Source: Mesorhizobium metallidurans STM 2683
GTDB taxonomy: Bacteria; Pseudomonadota; Alphaproteobacteria; Rhizobiales; Rhizobiaceae
Assembly: GCF_000350085.1 (NCBI RefSeq)
Contig: NZ_CAUM01000036.1
Span: 1 to 45,915 of the forward strand
Direction of reading: 5' to 3'
DNA length: 45,915 nucleotides
The notes under the pieces were generated by a model, which had not been told where the DNA came from, searched no databases, and saw only the letters and a program-made list of their open reading frames with translations. The first letter of the stretch is position 1. Each line of letters opens with the position of its first letter. Positions 1 through 8,440 of the stretch are shown here, piece by piece. The translations under genes were made by a program, and so were the position numbers.

Positions 1-43
1 TGACGACTGTCCTAAATTACGTTTTCGAAACGATTTTCTGGCT

Positions 44-72
44 TTGACGCGGTGCAAAAAGAGCATTAGAAA
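44..72 (+). promoter_or_regulatory. Candidate promoter upstream of sdhC
   Basis: A TTGACG hexamer at 44-49 is followed after 17 bases by TAGAAA at 67-72, about 80 bases before the sdhC start. This fits a housekeeping-sigma promoter for the sdh operon. The -10 element is weak, and no other promoter-like pair was preferred in the 152 bases available, so this is only a candidate. Confidence 0.3.
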
Positions 73-152
73 CCGGCTGTCCGAAGTCGCAACCGGAAGC
101 GGTAACGCCGCATTTCCACCTGGGGCTCCAGAGACGTCGAACTGGGGGAGCC

Positions 153-572
153 ATGAGCAAATCACCAGCCACCCGCGCATCTGCCAGACGTGAACGGCCG
201 CTTTCGCCGCATCTGACCGTCTACCGGCCGCCGATCACCATGACGATGTCGATCATCCATCGTATCACCGGCGGTGCGCTCTATTTCGGCACCTTGCTGG
301 TCGCTATCTGGCTGATGGCGGCGGCGAGCTCGCAAGGCGCCTTCGACTGGGTCAACTGGGCGTTCGGTTCGTGGCTGGGGCGACTGGTGCTGTTCGGCTA
401 CACCTGGGCGCTGATGCACCACATGCTGGGCGGCGTGCGCCATTTGGTCTGGGACACCGGCGCCGGCCTCGAAAAGCACACCGCGTCGAAGATCGCCTGG
501 GCGACGCTCGCCGGCTCGATCGTGCTGACGCTCTTGATCTGGATCGCCGGCTACATGGCGCGGGGAGCCTGA
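153..572 (+). CDS. sdhC: Succinate dehydrogenase cytochrome b556 subunit SdhC
   Basis: One of the two membrane anchors of succinate dehydrogenase (complex II), which passes electrons from succinate to ubiquinone in the inner membrane. The 139-residue protein has the family N-terminal block [16 protein letters not shown] followed by SIIHRITG, which forms part of the quinone site. Three hydrophobic segments follow (about residues 36-58, 71-95 and 113-135). The heme-ligand region is [20 protein letters not shown] ribosome-binding sequence lies just before the ATG. It is the first gene of sdhC-sdhD-sdhA-x-sdhB, with one base between it and sdhD. Confidence 0.96.
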   Translation: MSKSPATRASARRERPLSPHLTVYRPPITMTMSIIHRITGGALYFGTLLVAIWLMAAASSQGAFDWVNWAFGSWLGRLVLFGYTWALMHHMLGGVRHLVWDTGAGLEKHTASKIAWATLAGSIVLTLLIWIAGYMARGA

Positions 573-573
573 C

Positions 574-969
574 ATGAGCGGCGGCAAAACCGACATGCGC
601 ACGCCGCTGGCCAAGGTCCGCGGCCTCGGTTCCGCCCGCGAGGGCACCGGGCATTTCTGGCGCCAGCGGCTGACGGCGATCGCCAACATCCCGCTGATCC
701 TGTTCTTCGTCGGTTTCCTGATCGCGCTCAACGGCGCCGGCTATGCTGAAGTGCGTTCCGCGCTTGCCAATCCGTTCGTGGCGCTGGTCCTGGCGCTGGT
801 GCTCATCTCCGGCCTTTACCATATGCGGCTCGGCATGCAGGCGATCATCGAGGACTATGTGCATGGCGAAGGCATGAAGCTGGCGCTGATAGCGCTCAAC
901 ACATTTTTTACCATAGCGGTCGGCGTCGCCTCGCTCTTCGCCCTGCTCAAACTGGCATTCGGAGGCTGA
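574..969 (+). CDS. sdhD: Succinate dehydrogenase membrane anchor SdhD
   Basis: Second hydrophobic anchor of complex II. The 131-residue protein has a short charged N-terminus and then three membrane segments (about residues 33-53, 63-86 and 104-128). The segment [16 protein letters not shown] is the typical alphaproteobacterial SdhD heme-binding histidine region. It begins one base after the sdhC stop and ends one base before the sdhA start, so the subunits are probably translated together. Length and order match the family. Confidence 0.95.
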   Translation: MSGGKTDMRTPLAKVRGLGSAREGTGHFWRQRLTAIANIPLILFFVGFLIALNGAGYAEVRSALANPFVALVLALVLISGLYHMRLGMQAIIEDYVHGEGMKLALIALNTFFTIAVGVASLFALLKLAFGG

Positions 970-970
970 T

Positions 971-2806
971 TTGGCCAAGGACGCGAAATCGGCCAACCCG
1001 GCTGGTTACACTTATGTCGATCACAAATTCGACGTGGTGATCGTCGGCGCCGGCGGCGCCGGCCTGCGCGCCACGCTCGGCATGGCCGAGCAGGGTCTGC
1101 GCACCGCCTGCATCACCAAGGTATTTCCGACGCGCTCGCACACCGTGGCGGCGCAAGGCGGCATCGCCGCCTCGCTGTCCAACATGGGGCCGGATTCCTG
1201 GCAGTGGCATATGTTTGACACCGTCAAGGGCTCGGACTGGCTGGGTGATGTCGACGCCATGGAATACATGGTGCGCGAGGCGCCGGCGGCGGTCTACGAG
1301 CTCGAGCATTACGGCGTGCCGTTCTCGCGCACCGAGGAAGGCAAAATCTACCAGCGGCCGTTCGGCGGCCACATGATGAATTACGGCGACGGCCCGCCGG
1401 TGCAGCGCACCTGCGCCGCGGCCGACCGCACCGGCCACGCCATCCTGCACACGCTCTACGGCCAGTCGCTGAAGAACAACGCACAGTTCTTCATCGAGTA
1501 TTTCGCGCTCGATCTAATCATGGAGTCGGACGGCACCTGCACCGGCGTCGTCGCCTGGAACCTCGACGACGGCACCATCCACCGCTTTTCGGCCAAGATG
1601 GTGGTGTTGGCGACCGGCGGCTATGGCCGCGCCTATTTCTCGGCCACCTCGGCGCACACTTGCACCGGCGACGGCGGCGGCATGGCCGCGCGCGCCGGGC
1701 TGCCGCTGCAGGACATGGAATTCGTGCAGTTCCATCCGACCGGCATCTACGGCGCCGGCTGCCTGATCACCGAGGGCGCGCGCGGCGAGGGCGGCTATCT
1801 CGTCAATTCCGAAGGCGAGCGCTTCATGGAGCGCTACGCGCCGTCGGCCAAGGATCTGGCGTCGCGCGACGTCGTCTCGCGCTGCATGACGCTGGAAATT
1901 CGCGAGGGTCGCGGCGTCGGCAAGAACAAGGATCATATTTTCCTCCACCTCGACCATCTCGATCCGGCCGTGCTGCACGAGCGGCTGCCGGGCATTTCGG
2001 AATCGGCGAAGATCTTTGCCGGCGTCGACCTGACCAAGGAACCGATCCCGGTGCTGCCGACGGTGCACTACAATATGGGCGGCGTGCCGACCAATTACTG
2101 GGGCGAAGTGCTCAATCCGACGGCGAGGAGCCCGGATAAGGTGTCGCCCGGCCTGATGGCGGTTGGCGAGGCCGGCTGCGCCTCGGTGCATGGCGCCAAC
2201 CGGTTGGGCTCGAACTCGCTGATCGATCTGGTGGTGTTCGGCCGCGCCGCCGCGATCCGCGCCGGCCAGATCATCGACCGCACATCGGCGATCCCATCGC
2301 CCAACGAGGCTTCGGTCGAAAAGATCATGGATCGCTTCGACAAGCTGCGCCACGCCAACGGCTCGACGCCGACGGCGGTGTTGCGCGAGAAGATGCAGAA
2401 GGCGATGCAGGAAGACGCGGCGGTGTTCCGCACGCAGCACTCGCTGGACAATGGCTGCAAGCGCATTTCGCAGATCTGGGGCGAGCTTAGGGATATCAAG
2501 GTGTTCGACCGCTCGATGATCTGGAACTCCGATCTGGTCGAGACGCTGGAGCTGGAAAACCTGATGGCCAACGCCATCACCACGGTCCAAGGCGCGGCGG
2601 CGCGCAAAGAGAGCCGTGGCGCGCATGCGCGGGAAGATTTCTCGGCTCGCGACGACGCCAACTGGCGCAAGCATACGCTGGCGCGGCTCAGTGAGGACGG
2701 CAAGGTGACACTCAGCTACCGGCCGGTGCACACCGAGCCGCTGGTCGCGGAAAAGGACGGCGGCATCAGCCTCGCCAAGATCGCGCCGAAGGCCCGGGTG
2801 TATTGA
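971..2806 (+). CDS. sdhA: Succinate dehydrogenase flavoprotein subunit SdhA
   Basis: Catalytic subunit of complex II that oxidises succinate to fumarate in the TCA cycle. The 611-residue protein shows the dinucleotide-binding GAGGAGL (residues 26-32), the SHTVAAQGG block whose histidine (about residue 57) carries covalent FAD, and the active-site stretch [21 protein letters not shown]. The C-terminal fumarate-reductase domain ends in the usual TLSYRPVH region. The start codon is TTG: GGAGG lies five bases upstream and overlaps the end of sdhD, and the family N-terminus begins here. The following gene overlaps or abuts its stop. Confidence 0.97.
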   Translation: MAKDAKSANPAGYTYVDHKFDVVIVGAGGAGLRATLGMAEQGLRTACITKVFPTRSHTVAAQGGIAASLSNMGPDSWQWHMFDTVKGSDWLGDVDAMEYMVREAPAAVYELEHYGVPFSRTEEGKIYQRPFGGHMMNYGDGPPVQRTCAAADRTGHAILHTLYGQSLKNNAQFFIEYFALDLIMESDGTCTGVVAWNLDDGTIHRFSAKMVVLATGGYGRAYFSATSAHTCTGDGGGMAARAGLPLQDMEFVQFHPTGIYGAGCLITEGARGEGGYLVNSEGERFMERYAPSAKDLASRDVVSRCMTLEIREGRGVGKNKDHIFLHLDHLDPAVLHERLPGISESAKIFAGVDLTKEPIPVLPTVHYNMGGVPTNYWGEVLNPTARSPDKVSPGLMAVGEAGCASVHGANRLGSNSLIDLVVFGRAAAIRAGQIIDRTSAIPSPNEASVEKIMDRFDKLRHANGSTPTAVLREKMQKAMQEDAAVFRTQHSLDNGCKRISQIWGELRDIKVFDRSMIWNSDLVETLELENLMANAITTVQGAAARKESRGAHAREDFSARDDANWRKHTLARLSEDGKVTLSYRPVHTEPLVAEKDGGISLAKIAPKARVY

Positions 2807-2808
2807 TC

Positions 2809-3246
2809 ATGGCGCTGGCGGCCTCAGGATATTCCGGTACGCCCCTCCCGGCCAAGCTTGGCCTGAAGGACGGGATGACCGCGGCCTTCATCGCTCTGCC
2901 GGCGGAACTCGGCGATCTGGCCGATGCCGTGTACTTCGCCCATGTCGACAGGCTGGCGGACTGGTCGAAGATTTCCGGCGCTGTCCTGAAATACGATGCC
3001 GTGCATGCCTTCACCCGGCAGCGGGCCGAGATCGAGGATCGGCTGAGCGATGTCGAGACGGCGATCAAGCGCGACGGCATGGTCTGGGTCTCCTGGCCGA
3101 AGAAGGCATCGAAAGTGCCGACCGACGTCACCGAGGACGTCATCCGCGCCGAAGCGCTGAAGCTCGACCTTGTCGACGTCAAGGTCGCCGCCGTCAACGA
3201 TGTCTGGTCCGGGCTGAAGCTCGTCATCCGAAAGGATTTGAGGTAA
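2809..3246 (+). CDS. DUF3052-family protein between sdhA and sdhB
   Basis: A 145-residue protein with the marks of the DUF3052 family: N-terminal [18 protein letters not shown], central [16 protein letters not shown] and C-terminal [20 protein letters not shown]. The family's function is unknown to me. No membrane segment or signal peptide is present. ATG at 2809 lies three bases after the sdhA stop; a TTG at 2803 overlapping that stop is an alternative start. Its TAA shares a base with the sdhB ATG, so it is embedded in the sdh operon. The position suggests co-expression with complex II, but a role in it is inference. Confidence 0.85.
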   Translation: MALAASGYSGTPLPAKLGLKDGMTAAFIALPAELGDLADAVYFAHVDRLADWSKISGAVLKYDAVHAFTRQRAEIEDRLSDVETAIKRDGMVWVSWPKKASKVPTDVTEDVIRAEALKLDLVDVKVAAVNDVWSGLKLVIRKDLR

Positions 3247-4025
3247 TGGTCGAACTGACGCTCCCCAAGAACTCGCAGATCAAGCAGGGCAAGACCTGGC
3301 CGAAGCCGGAAGGTGCCGCCAATCTCAGGGAATACCGCATCTACCGCTGGTCGCCGGACGATGACGAGAACCCGCGCATCGACACCTATTTCGTCGACAT
3401 GGATGATTGCGGTCCGATGGTGCTCGACGCGCTGCTCTGGATCAAGAACAAGATCGACCCGACGCTGACCTTGCGCCGCTCCTGCCGCGAAGGCATTTGC
3501 GGCTCCTGCGCCATGAACATCGACGGCTCCAACACGCTCGCCTGCACCAAGGGCTGCGACGACATTTCCGGCGCGGTCAAAGTCTATCCGCTGCCGCATA
3601 TGCAGGTGGTCAAGGATCTGGTGCCCGACCTTACCAATTTCTATGCCCAGCACGCCTCGATCGAACCATGGCTGAAGACGGTGTCGCCGCAGCCGGCAAA
3701 GGAATGGCTGCAGAGCCATGAGGACCGCGAAAAGCTCGACGGGCTCTATGAATGCATCCTGTGCGCCTGCTGCTCGACCTCCTGTCCGAGCTATTGGTGG
3801 AATGAGGACCGCTATCTCGGCCCGGCGACGTTGCTGCAGGCCTATCGCTGGCTGATCGATTCCAGGGACGAGGCCAAGGGCGAGCGGCTCGACAATCTCG
3901 AAGACCCTTTCCGGCTCTATCGCTGCCACACCATCATGAACTGCGCCCAGACCTGCCCCAAGGGGCTCAATCCGGCCAAGGCGATCGCCGAGATCAAGAA
4001 GATGATGGTGGAGCGAAGGGTTTGA
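3246..4025 (+). CDS. sdhB: Succinate dehydrogenase iron-sulfur subunit SdhB
   Basis: Electron-transfer subunit of complex II, carrying electrons from SdhA's FAD to the quinone site. The 259-residue protein has the ferredoxin-type [2Fe-2S] cysteines at about residues 80, 85, 88 and 100 ([10 protein letters not shown]...C). The C-terminal clusters are [12 protein letters not shown] (from about residue 170) and [17 protein letters not shown] (from about residue 227), which ligate the [4Fe-4S] and [3Fe-4S] centres. The ATG overlaps the stop of the preceding DUF3052 gene by one base. It is the last gene of the operon. Confidence 0.97.
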   Translation: MVELTLPKNSQIKQGKTWPKPEGAANLREYRIYRWSPDDDENPRIDTYFVDMDDCGPMVLDALLWIKNKIDPTLTLRRSCREGICGSCAMNIDGSNTLACTKGCDDISGAVKVYPLPHMQVVKDLVPDLTNFYAQHASIEPWLKTVSPQPAKEWLQSHEDREKLDGLYECILCACCSTSCPSYWWNEDRYLGPATLLQAYRWLIDSRDEAKGERLDNLEDPFRLYRCHTIMNCAQTCPKGLNPAKAIAEIKKMMVERRV

Positions 4026-4197
4026 TTTGAGATACTTCGCGGGTTGCGCAAGGCCTATATGGCGAAGCCCCGCTTCATGTGCGGTTAACCCGGAACCGGC
4101 GACACTGCAACACGTTGTGATTCGCTCAATGGTCAAACTTGGATCATAATGTTCCTGTTATGTTCGCTGTGACTCGAAAGGCACGCACAAGGTAAAT

Positions 4198-4215
4198 GTG
4201 ACAAAATCGTGTCAC
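4198..4215. promoter_or_regulatory. Inverted repeat GTGACA-N6-TGTCAC upstream of the small ORF/dCTP deaminase pair
   Basis: A perfect 6-bp inverted repeat with a 6-base spacer lies about 70 bases before the ATG at 4284. It could be an operator for the two following genes. The half-site resembles CRP (TGTGA) but the spacing does not fit a CRP site. The rest of the 258-base gap (4026-4283) becomes increasingly AT-rich toward the next gene and shows no coding region. Confidence 0.35.
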
Positions 4216-4283
4216 GACCGTATCCGAATCAGATTTTCGAGATCACTCTGAACAAAAAATAGAACCAGCACGGGAGATAGGAC

Positions 4284-4523
4284 ATGAGAGTTAAGGTCGA
4301 AAAAATTCGCGGAGGTAGTCATCCAAGCGAGGTATTAGTATCCGTAAAGACTACGCAGGGAGAGGAGCGCCTTGTCGTACACCCGCGCTCTTTGCGAGAA
4401 GGCGATACGTTGGAAATCGGCTATCCGATCAACCAAGAATCAAGTAATTATTTGGTCGAACTTCCACGCGAAACAATCAGCGGATCTTGGAGGGTTTGGG
4501 TGCCTGCTGAATTAGTTTCATAG
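4284..4523 (+). CDS. Small unknown protein paired with a dCTP deaminase
   Basis: A 79-residue protein that I do not recognise. It is rich in beta-forming and charged residues (for example VEKIRGG near the start and SGSWRVWVPAEL at the end) and has no signal peptide or membrane segment. A good ribosome-binding site (GGGAG/AGGA) precedes the ATG. Base and codon use is AT-richer than the flanking genes. It ends 24 bases before the dCTP deaminase gene in the same direction, so the two probably form a small operon and may have been acquired together. A link to nucleotide metabolism is only inferred from position. Confidence 0.65.
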   Translation: MRVKVEKIRGGSHPSEVLVSVKTTQGEERLVVHPRSLREGDTLEIGYPINQESSNYLVELPRETISGSWRVWVPAELVS

Positions 4524-4547
4524 GGAAAACTCGCCGGGGGGGCGTAA

Positions 4548-5114
4548 ATGATCTTAACCGATCGAGAAATTCAAATTGCCTTGGAAAGCAAGGCAATTGT
4601 TGTTGAGCCAACTCCCGGCGAACTCCAATACAGTTCTACCAGCCTAGATCTCACGCTCGATAAGATCTTGACCGAATTCAAACGCCCAAAAGGCGGCGTA
4701 AGCGTCTGTATCGACCCGTCAAGCAAAGAATATAATCACGAGGACGTGCTCTCGGAACTGAGTACGGAGTTCGAGATCAGCGAAAAAAACGGCTATGACT
4801 TCCAGCCGGGAGATATGATCCTAGCGTGGACCCGTGAGTACGTTGAGCTCACATATCATTCGAGAATTGCCGCCCGTGTTGAGGGAAAGAGCTCATTAGC
4901 CCGACTAGGCATTGGCATTCACCTAACGGCACCCACGATACATGCTGGTTTCATGGGCCAGATAAGGCTCGAAATGGTGAATCACAACGTTATCCCAATA
5001 AGGCTCAGGGTTGGTATGCGTGTCTGCCAGTTGATTTTTGAGCAAACGGTCGGAACCCCCGTTCAGGGGTATAAGGGACGTTTCGCCGGCCAGACTACCG
5101 CTAAGAAGGGCTAA
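4548..5114 (+). CDS. dcd: dCTP deaminase family protein
   Basis: A 188-residue member of the dUTPase-fold dCTP deaminase family, which makes dUTP from dCTP for thymidylate synthesis; some members also hydrolyse dUTP. The key block VEGKSSLARLGIG (residues about 105-117) is followed by GFMGQIRLEMVN, whose glutamate matches the catalytic residue. The C-terminal YKGRFAGQ fits the nucleotide-closing lid. A G-rich ribosome-binding sequence precedes the ATG. Codons such as TTA, and the overall AT content, differ from neighbours and suggest transfer. Rhizobia usually carry a longer (about 360-residue) housekeeping version, so this may be an accessory enzyme; that comparison is from memory. Confidence 0.85.
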   Translation: MILTDREIQIALESKAIVVEPTPGELQYSSTSLDLTLDKILTEFKRPKGGVSVCIDPSSKEYNHEDVLSELSTEFEISEKNGYDFQPGDMILAWTREYVELTYHSRIAARVEGKSSLARLGIGIHLTAPTIHAGFMGQIRLEMVNHNVIPIRLRVGMRVCQLIFEQTVGTPVQGYKGRFAGQTTAKKG

Positions 5115-5131
5115 CTGGCCACAACCATACC

Positions 5132-5776
5132 ATGAGCGACGACCTTCCCATCCTCTCCCCCGCCGAAGCGCGCGTGCTCGGTAGCCTGATCGAGAAGAAG
5201 GAACTGACGCCCGACATCTATCCGCTGACGCTCAATGCAGCACATCAAGCCGCCAACCAGAAGACGGCGCGTGAGCCGGTGATGGCACTGGAGCTCGGCG
5301 AGATCGCCAGGGCATTCGGCCAGCTTGAGCAGAAAGGTCTGGTCCGGCGCGCCTTCGCCTCGCGCGTCGAGCGCTATGAGCACACTGTCGCGCAGCATTT
5401 TTCGCTGACCTCGTCGCAGATCGCGGTGATCGGCCTGTTGCTGTTGCGCGGCGCGCAGACGGCGCATGAATTGCTGGCGCGGGCCGAGCGGATGGCGCGG
5501 TTCTCCTCCATCGAGGCGCTTCGCGGCGATCTCGACCTTTTGATCGGCCGCAGGCCGCCGCTGGTTCAGTTGCTCGACCGGGCGCCGGGCCAGCGCGAGG
5601 AGCGCTATGTGCATCTGCTGAGCGGGGCACCGCAGGTGCCGGTGGCCGCAACGCCGCTGCGAACGCCTTCGCCGGCCTCGGACCTGGAAACGCGCGTGCA
5701 GGCTCTTGAGGACGAGATCGCGCGGTTGCGTGCACGCATCGACGCCCTCACCGGCGAAGACCGCCTGAACGATTGA
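5132..5776 (+). CDS. YceH-family (DUF480) protein
   Basis: A 214-residue DUF480/YceH protein, a conserved family with two winged-helix-like domains and no settled function. Family marks are EARVLGSLIEKKELTPDIYPL, then NQKTAREPVM near residue 45, and LLLLRGAQTAHELLARAERM in the second domain. The C-terminus (about residues 180-208) is a predicted coiled coil. The start lies 17 bases after the dCTP deaminase stop with no clear Shine-Dalgarno sequence at normal spacing, so the upstream AT-rich insertion may have displaced its native leader. Confidence 0.88.
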   Translation: MSDDLPILSPAEARVLGSLIEKKELTPDIYPLTLNAAHQAANQKTAREPVMALELGEIARAFGQLEQKGLVRRAFASRVERYEHTVAQHFSLTSSQIAVIGLLLLRGAQTAHELLARAERMARFSSIEALRGDLDLLIGRRPPLVQLLDRAPGQREERYVHLLSGAPQVPVAATPLRTPSPASDLETRVQALEDEIARLRARIDALTGEDRLND

Positions 5777-5784
5777 CCGGTAAC

Positions 5785-5814
5785 GGAAACGCTGGCCGCG
5801 AGGCCGGCGTTTCC
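5785..5814. terminator. Hairpin between convergent yceH-like and osmC genes
   Basis: GGAAACGC-T-GGCC pairs with GGCC-G-GCGTTTCC around a GCGA loop, giving a stem of about 13 bp in the 57-base gap between two convergent genes. It could terminate both transcripts, but no long T run follows on either strand, so it is scored modestly. Confidence 0.45.
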
Positions 5815-5833
5815 CAACGCGAGGTCGTCTCGC

Positions 5834-6259
5834 TCAGCCTAACCTGGCGTCGAGCGAGACATTTATGGCGCCGAGCGCCTTCGACACCGGGCAGCCGGCC
5901 TTGGCCTTTTCGGCCAATTCCTTGAATTTCGCGGCATCGATGCCCGGCACCTTGCCGACCACGGTGAGAGCGCTGCCGGTGATCCCGGTGCCGGGAACCA
6001 GCGTGACCACCGCCTTGGCGTGGAGTTCGGCGGCGGGTGTGCCGTTCTCGGCCAGGAAGTGGGAGAACTGCATGGCGAAGCAGCCGGCATGGGCGGCGGC
6101 GATCAGCTCTTCCGGGTTGGTGCCGGATTTGCCACTCTCGTCCTCGAAGCGTGCCTTGAACGAATAGGGCGTGCCCTTCAGGGTCCCGCTCTGGGTGTCG
6201 AGCGTACCCTTGCCCTCCTTCAGATTGCCTTTCCAGACGGCGTTTGCGGTGCGGTCCAT
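5834..6259 (-). CDS. osmC: OsmC family peroxiredoxin
   Basis: A 141-residue OsmC/Ohr-family thiol peroxidase that reduces organic hydroperoxides and is usually induced by osmotic or oxidative stress. The two redox cysteines are at residues 60 (AAAHAGCFAMQ) and 123 (KAGCPVSKAL). The N-terminal MDRTANAVWKGNLKEGKG is typical of OsmC rather than Ohr. The reading frame stays open upstream, but the ATG at 6259 is chosen because AGGAGG lies seven bases before it and the family N-terminus starts there. It faces the YceH-like gene and is divergent from the small membrane protein. Confidence 0.93.
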   Translation of the reverse strand: MDRTANAVWKGNLKEGKGTLDTQSGTLKGTPYSFKARFEDESGKSGTNPEELIAAAHAGCFAMQFSHFLAENGTPAAELHAKAVVTLVPGTGITGSALTVVGKVPGIDAAKFKELAEKAKAGCPVSKALGAINVSLDARLG

Positions 6260-6378
6260 GAAATCCTCCTTGGTTGTCCGGCCGGCCCGGCGCCAGCGTT
6301 CTTCACGACTATAGCGCGGGCGCGGTCGAAGACCACCGCGCTCTTTGCGCAGTCGCGCAAGTTGGCGGCGGGGCTGAA

Positions 6379-6395
6379 TTTTTTCTTGAAAAAAA
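6379..6395. promoter_or_regulatory. T6-CTTG-A7 palindrome in the divergent osmC/small ORF region
   Basis: TTTTTT-CTTG-AAAAAAA sits roughly midway between the osmC start and the small ORF start. An AT palindrome in an otherwise GC-rich divergent promoter region could be a regulator site or part of a promoter. No specific regulator is assigned. Confidence 0.25.
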
Positions 6396-6477
6396 TGCGC
6401 GTGCAAAAATGTCGACTTCCATCGGCCTCGACCGTCCTGCGGGCGGTCGCGGATTTCGCGGCCGGATGGAGGTTCAC

Positions 6478-6696
6478 ATGGACAATCAGTTTTTCGCACT
6501 GTGGAAGATGCCAGGTCGCAAGCCCGAACGACGGGAAGATTACTGGTTGCATCCGCCGCCTTCCGGTTTCGGCCGGCTGCTGGCGGCGCTCGCCATCATC
6601 GGGATCGCGGTATGCCTTCTCGACCACGCGGCAGGCAAAGGCGCGGCTGACACCGTGGTGGCCGCATCCTATGGTTCCTCACAACAAGGGAGATAG
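6478..6696 (+). CDS. Small single-pass membrane protein, unknown
   Basis: A 72-residue ORF starting at an ATG preceded by GGAGG at good spacing. It begins MDNQFFALWKMPGRKPERRED and has one hydrophobic segment (FGRLLAALAIIGIAVCLLD, about residues 31-49), then a polar tail. It ends three bases before the next gene's ATG, suggesting co-transcription. I do not recognise the family. The ribosome-binding site and tight spacing support it as real, but it is short. Confidence 0.55.
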   Translation: MDNQFFALWKMPGRKPERREDYWLHPPPSGFGRLLAALAIIGIAVCLLDHAAGKGAADTVVAASYGSSQQGR

Positions 6697-6699
6697 ACA

Positions 6700-7056
6700 A
6701 TGAAATATGTCCTGCTGGTTTATGGCCAGGAAAAAGACCTCTACGCGCTCACGCCGCAGCGATCGGCAAAACTCGACGCCGATTCGCTGGCCTATGACAG
6801 GTCATTGGACCGGCAAGGCAAGTTGATCATCGCGCAGGCGCTGCAGTCGGTGAAGACGTCGAAGTCGCTGCGGCGGCGCAAGGGCAAGCGGCTGGTCATC
6901 GATGGCCCCTTCGCCGAGACCAAGGAGCAACTGCTCGGCTTCGTCATGATCGAAGCCGAGAACCTCGACGAGGCGCTGGCGATCGCCGACGGGATTCCGT
7001 TGGCTGAAATCGGCACCGTCGAGGTCAGGGCGATCTACGATGTGCCTGGTTCCTGA
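6700..7056 (+). CDS. YCII-related domain protein
   Basis: A 118-residue protein of the YCII/DGPF family. The hallmark DGPFAETKEQLLGFVMIEAE lies at about residues 68-87, and the N-terminus MKYVLLVYGQE is the usual first strand of the dimeric ferredoxin-like fold. Members often neighbour ECF sigma factors, but none is present here. The biochemical role is unsettled. It starts three bases after the small membrane protein and converges on the UbiH-type gene. Confidence 0.88.
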   Translation: MKYVLLVYGQEKDLYALTPQRSAKLDADSLAYDRSLDRQGKLIIAQALQSVKTSKSLRRRKGKRLVIDGPFAETKEQLLGFVMIEAENLDEALAIADGIPLAEIGTVEVRAIYDVPGS

Positions 7057-7076
7057 GCGCCCGTCGTTCGGGCCAG

Positions 7077-8330
7077 CTAGATCGCCTCGCCCTTCAGTAG
7101 CCGCGGCGTATCGCCCGACAGCCCCGACGCCTGGCGGATGAAGAAGTCCTTTAGGCGTGGCATGCGTTCGACCAGGCCAAGGCCGATGTCGCGGGCGGCA
7201 CGCAGCGGGCCGATGTCGTTGGAAAACAACCGGTTAAGCACATCCGTGGTGACGCCCATCTGCACCGTGTCGAAGCGCCGCCACTGCTGGTAGCGTTCGA
7301 GCACGTCCAGCGCACCGATGTCCTGGCCGAGCCGGTCGGCCTCGACCACCACTTCAGCCAATGCCGCCACGTCCTTGAAGCCGAGATTGAGGCCCTGGCC
7401 GGCGATCGGATGGATGCCGTGGGCGGCATCGCCGACGAGCGCGATGCGCGGCGCGACGAAGGCGCGGGCAAGCGTCAGGCCGAGCGGCCAGGCGCGCGGC
7501 TTGTCGGCAACGCGGATTTCGCCGAGCTTCAGGCCGAAACGCAGTTCGAGCTCATGCTCGAAGACGAGATCGTCGCCATCGACCAGCTTCTGCGCGTCCT
7601 CCATTCGTTCGACCCAGACGATCGACGAGCGGTTGCCATCCTTGCCAGGCTTCAGCGGCAATGTGGCGAAGGGGCCGGCCGGCAAGAAATGCTCTTCGGC
7701 GTGGCCATTGTGCGGGCGCTCGTGGGCAACGGTGCAGACGATGCCGGACTGGCCATATTCCCATTTCACCGTCTTGATGCCGGCCATGTCGCGCAGTTTC
7801 GAATTGACTCCGTCGGCGGCGACCAGCAGCCGCGCCTTCAGCGTCGCGCCATCGGCAAGATGCACGGTGACGCCGGCGCCGCTCGGATCGAAGGCACTGA
7901 CGGCAACGCCCTCGATAATGTCGATGCCGAGTTTTTCGGCACTGCCACGCAAGGCGCCGTTCAAGTCCTTGTTTGCCACCATATGCGCGAAGGGTTCGCC
8001 GGGCGCGACCTCGCCGTCGAAGGTTAGAAACACCGGGCGCACCGGATCGGCGGTGCGCGAATCGGTGACGATCATCTCGGTGATCGCCTGCGCTTCCGGC
8101 GCGATCTCGGCCCAGACGCCGAGCTGGTCGAGCATGCGGCAGGCGGCGGCGGCGATGGCCGAGGCGCGGCCGTCCTTCCGCCAGACGCCGGCGGGTGCCG
8201 CGTCGACAACGGCGACGGCGAGGCTCGGGCGCGCCTGTTTCAGCGATACCGCCGCGGCAAGCCCGACATAGCCGGCGCCGGCGACCAGAACGTCGAGCGA
8301 GGTTTTTGCATTCGCCTTGCGGTCCACCAT
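7077..8330 (-). CDS. UbiH/UbiF/COQ6-family FAD-dependent hydroxylase
   Basis: A 417-residue flavoprotein monooxygenase of the group that hydroxylates the ubiquinone ring. The three family motifs are present: GAGYVGLAAAVSL near the N-terminus (FAD ADP), ARLLVAADGVNSKLRD (DG motif), and ALVGDAAHGIHPIAGQGLNLG (GD motif, FAD ribityl). The ring position it acts on cannot be told from sequence, so no symbol is given. ATG at 8330 is preferred; a longer version from TTG at 8366 would translate a 15-bp repeat. GGAAGGGAA precedes the start. Confidence 0.9.
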   Translation of the reverse strand: MVDRKANAKTSLDVLVAGAGYVGLAAAVSLKQARPSLAVAVVDAAPAGVWRKDGRASAIAAAACRMLDQLGVWAEIAPEAQAITEMIVTDSRTADPVRPVFLTFDGEVAPGEPFAHMVANKDLNGALRGSAEKLGIDIIEGVAVSAFDPSGAGVTVHLADGATLKARLLVAADGVNSKLRDMAGIKTVKWEYGQSGIVCTVAHERPHNGHAEEHFLPAGPFATLPLKPGKDGNRSSIVWVERMEDAQKLVDGDDLVFEHELELRFGLKLGEIRVADKPRAWPLGLTLARAFVAPRIALVGDAAHGIHPIAGQGLNLGFKDVAALAEVVVEADRLGQDIGALDVLERYQQWRRFDTVQMGVTTDVLNRLFSNDIGPLRAARDIGLGLVERMPRLKDFFIRQASGLSGDTPRLLKGEAI

Positions 8331-8375
8331 GGCAAATTCCCTTCCGGCCAAATTCCTTCCGGCCAAATTCCTTCT
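8331..8375 (-). repeat. Three tandem 15-bp units carrying a ribosome-binding sequence
   Basis: Three units of 15 bp (8331-8345, 8346-8360, 8361-8375) match the consensus GGCCAAATTCCTTCC. On the minus strand each reads (G/A)GAAGGAATTTGGCC, that is, a Shine-Dalgarno-like core plus spacer. The unit nearest the UbiH-type ATG is slightly changed (GGAAGGGAATTTGCC). The array touches the start codon. Confidence 0.85.
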
Positions 8376-8440
8376 GGCCTTGACTGCCCGCCATTCCTGT
8401 CGGAAACCGCCATAACACTTTTGCAGTGAGGGCGCGAAAC

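Noticed and set aside
1514..2731. 405-codon minus-strand frame inside sdhA
   Set aside because: Antisense shadow of a certain gene, with no ribosome-binding site or protein-like pattern.
4198..4215. GTGACA-N6-TGTCAC as a CRP site
   Set aside because: The half-site resembles TGTGA, but the spacing between TGTGA and TCAC is ten bases instead of six, so it is listed only as an unassigned inverted repeat.
4284..5114. dCTP deaminase pair as an anti-phage defence system
   Set aside because: Known defence dCTP deaminases have a different zinc-dependent cytidine-deaminase fold; this one is the dUTPase-fold metabolic type and no other defence gene is nearby. An accessory role is not excluded.
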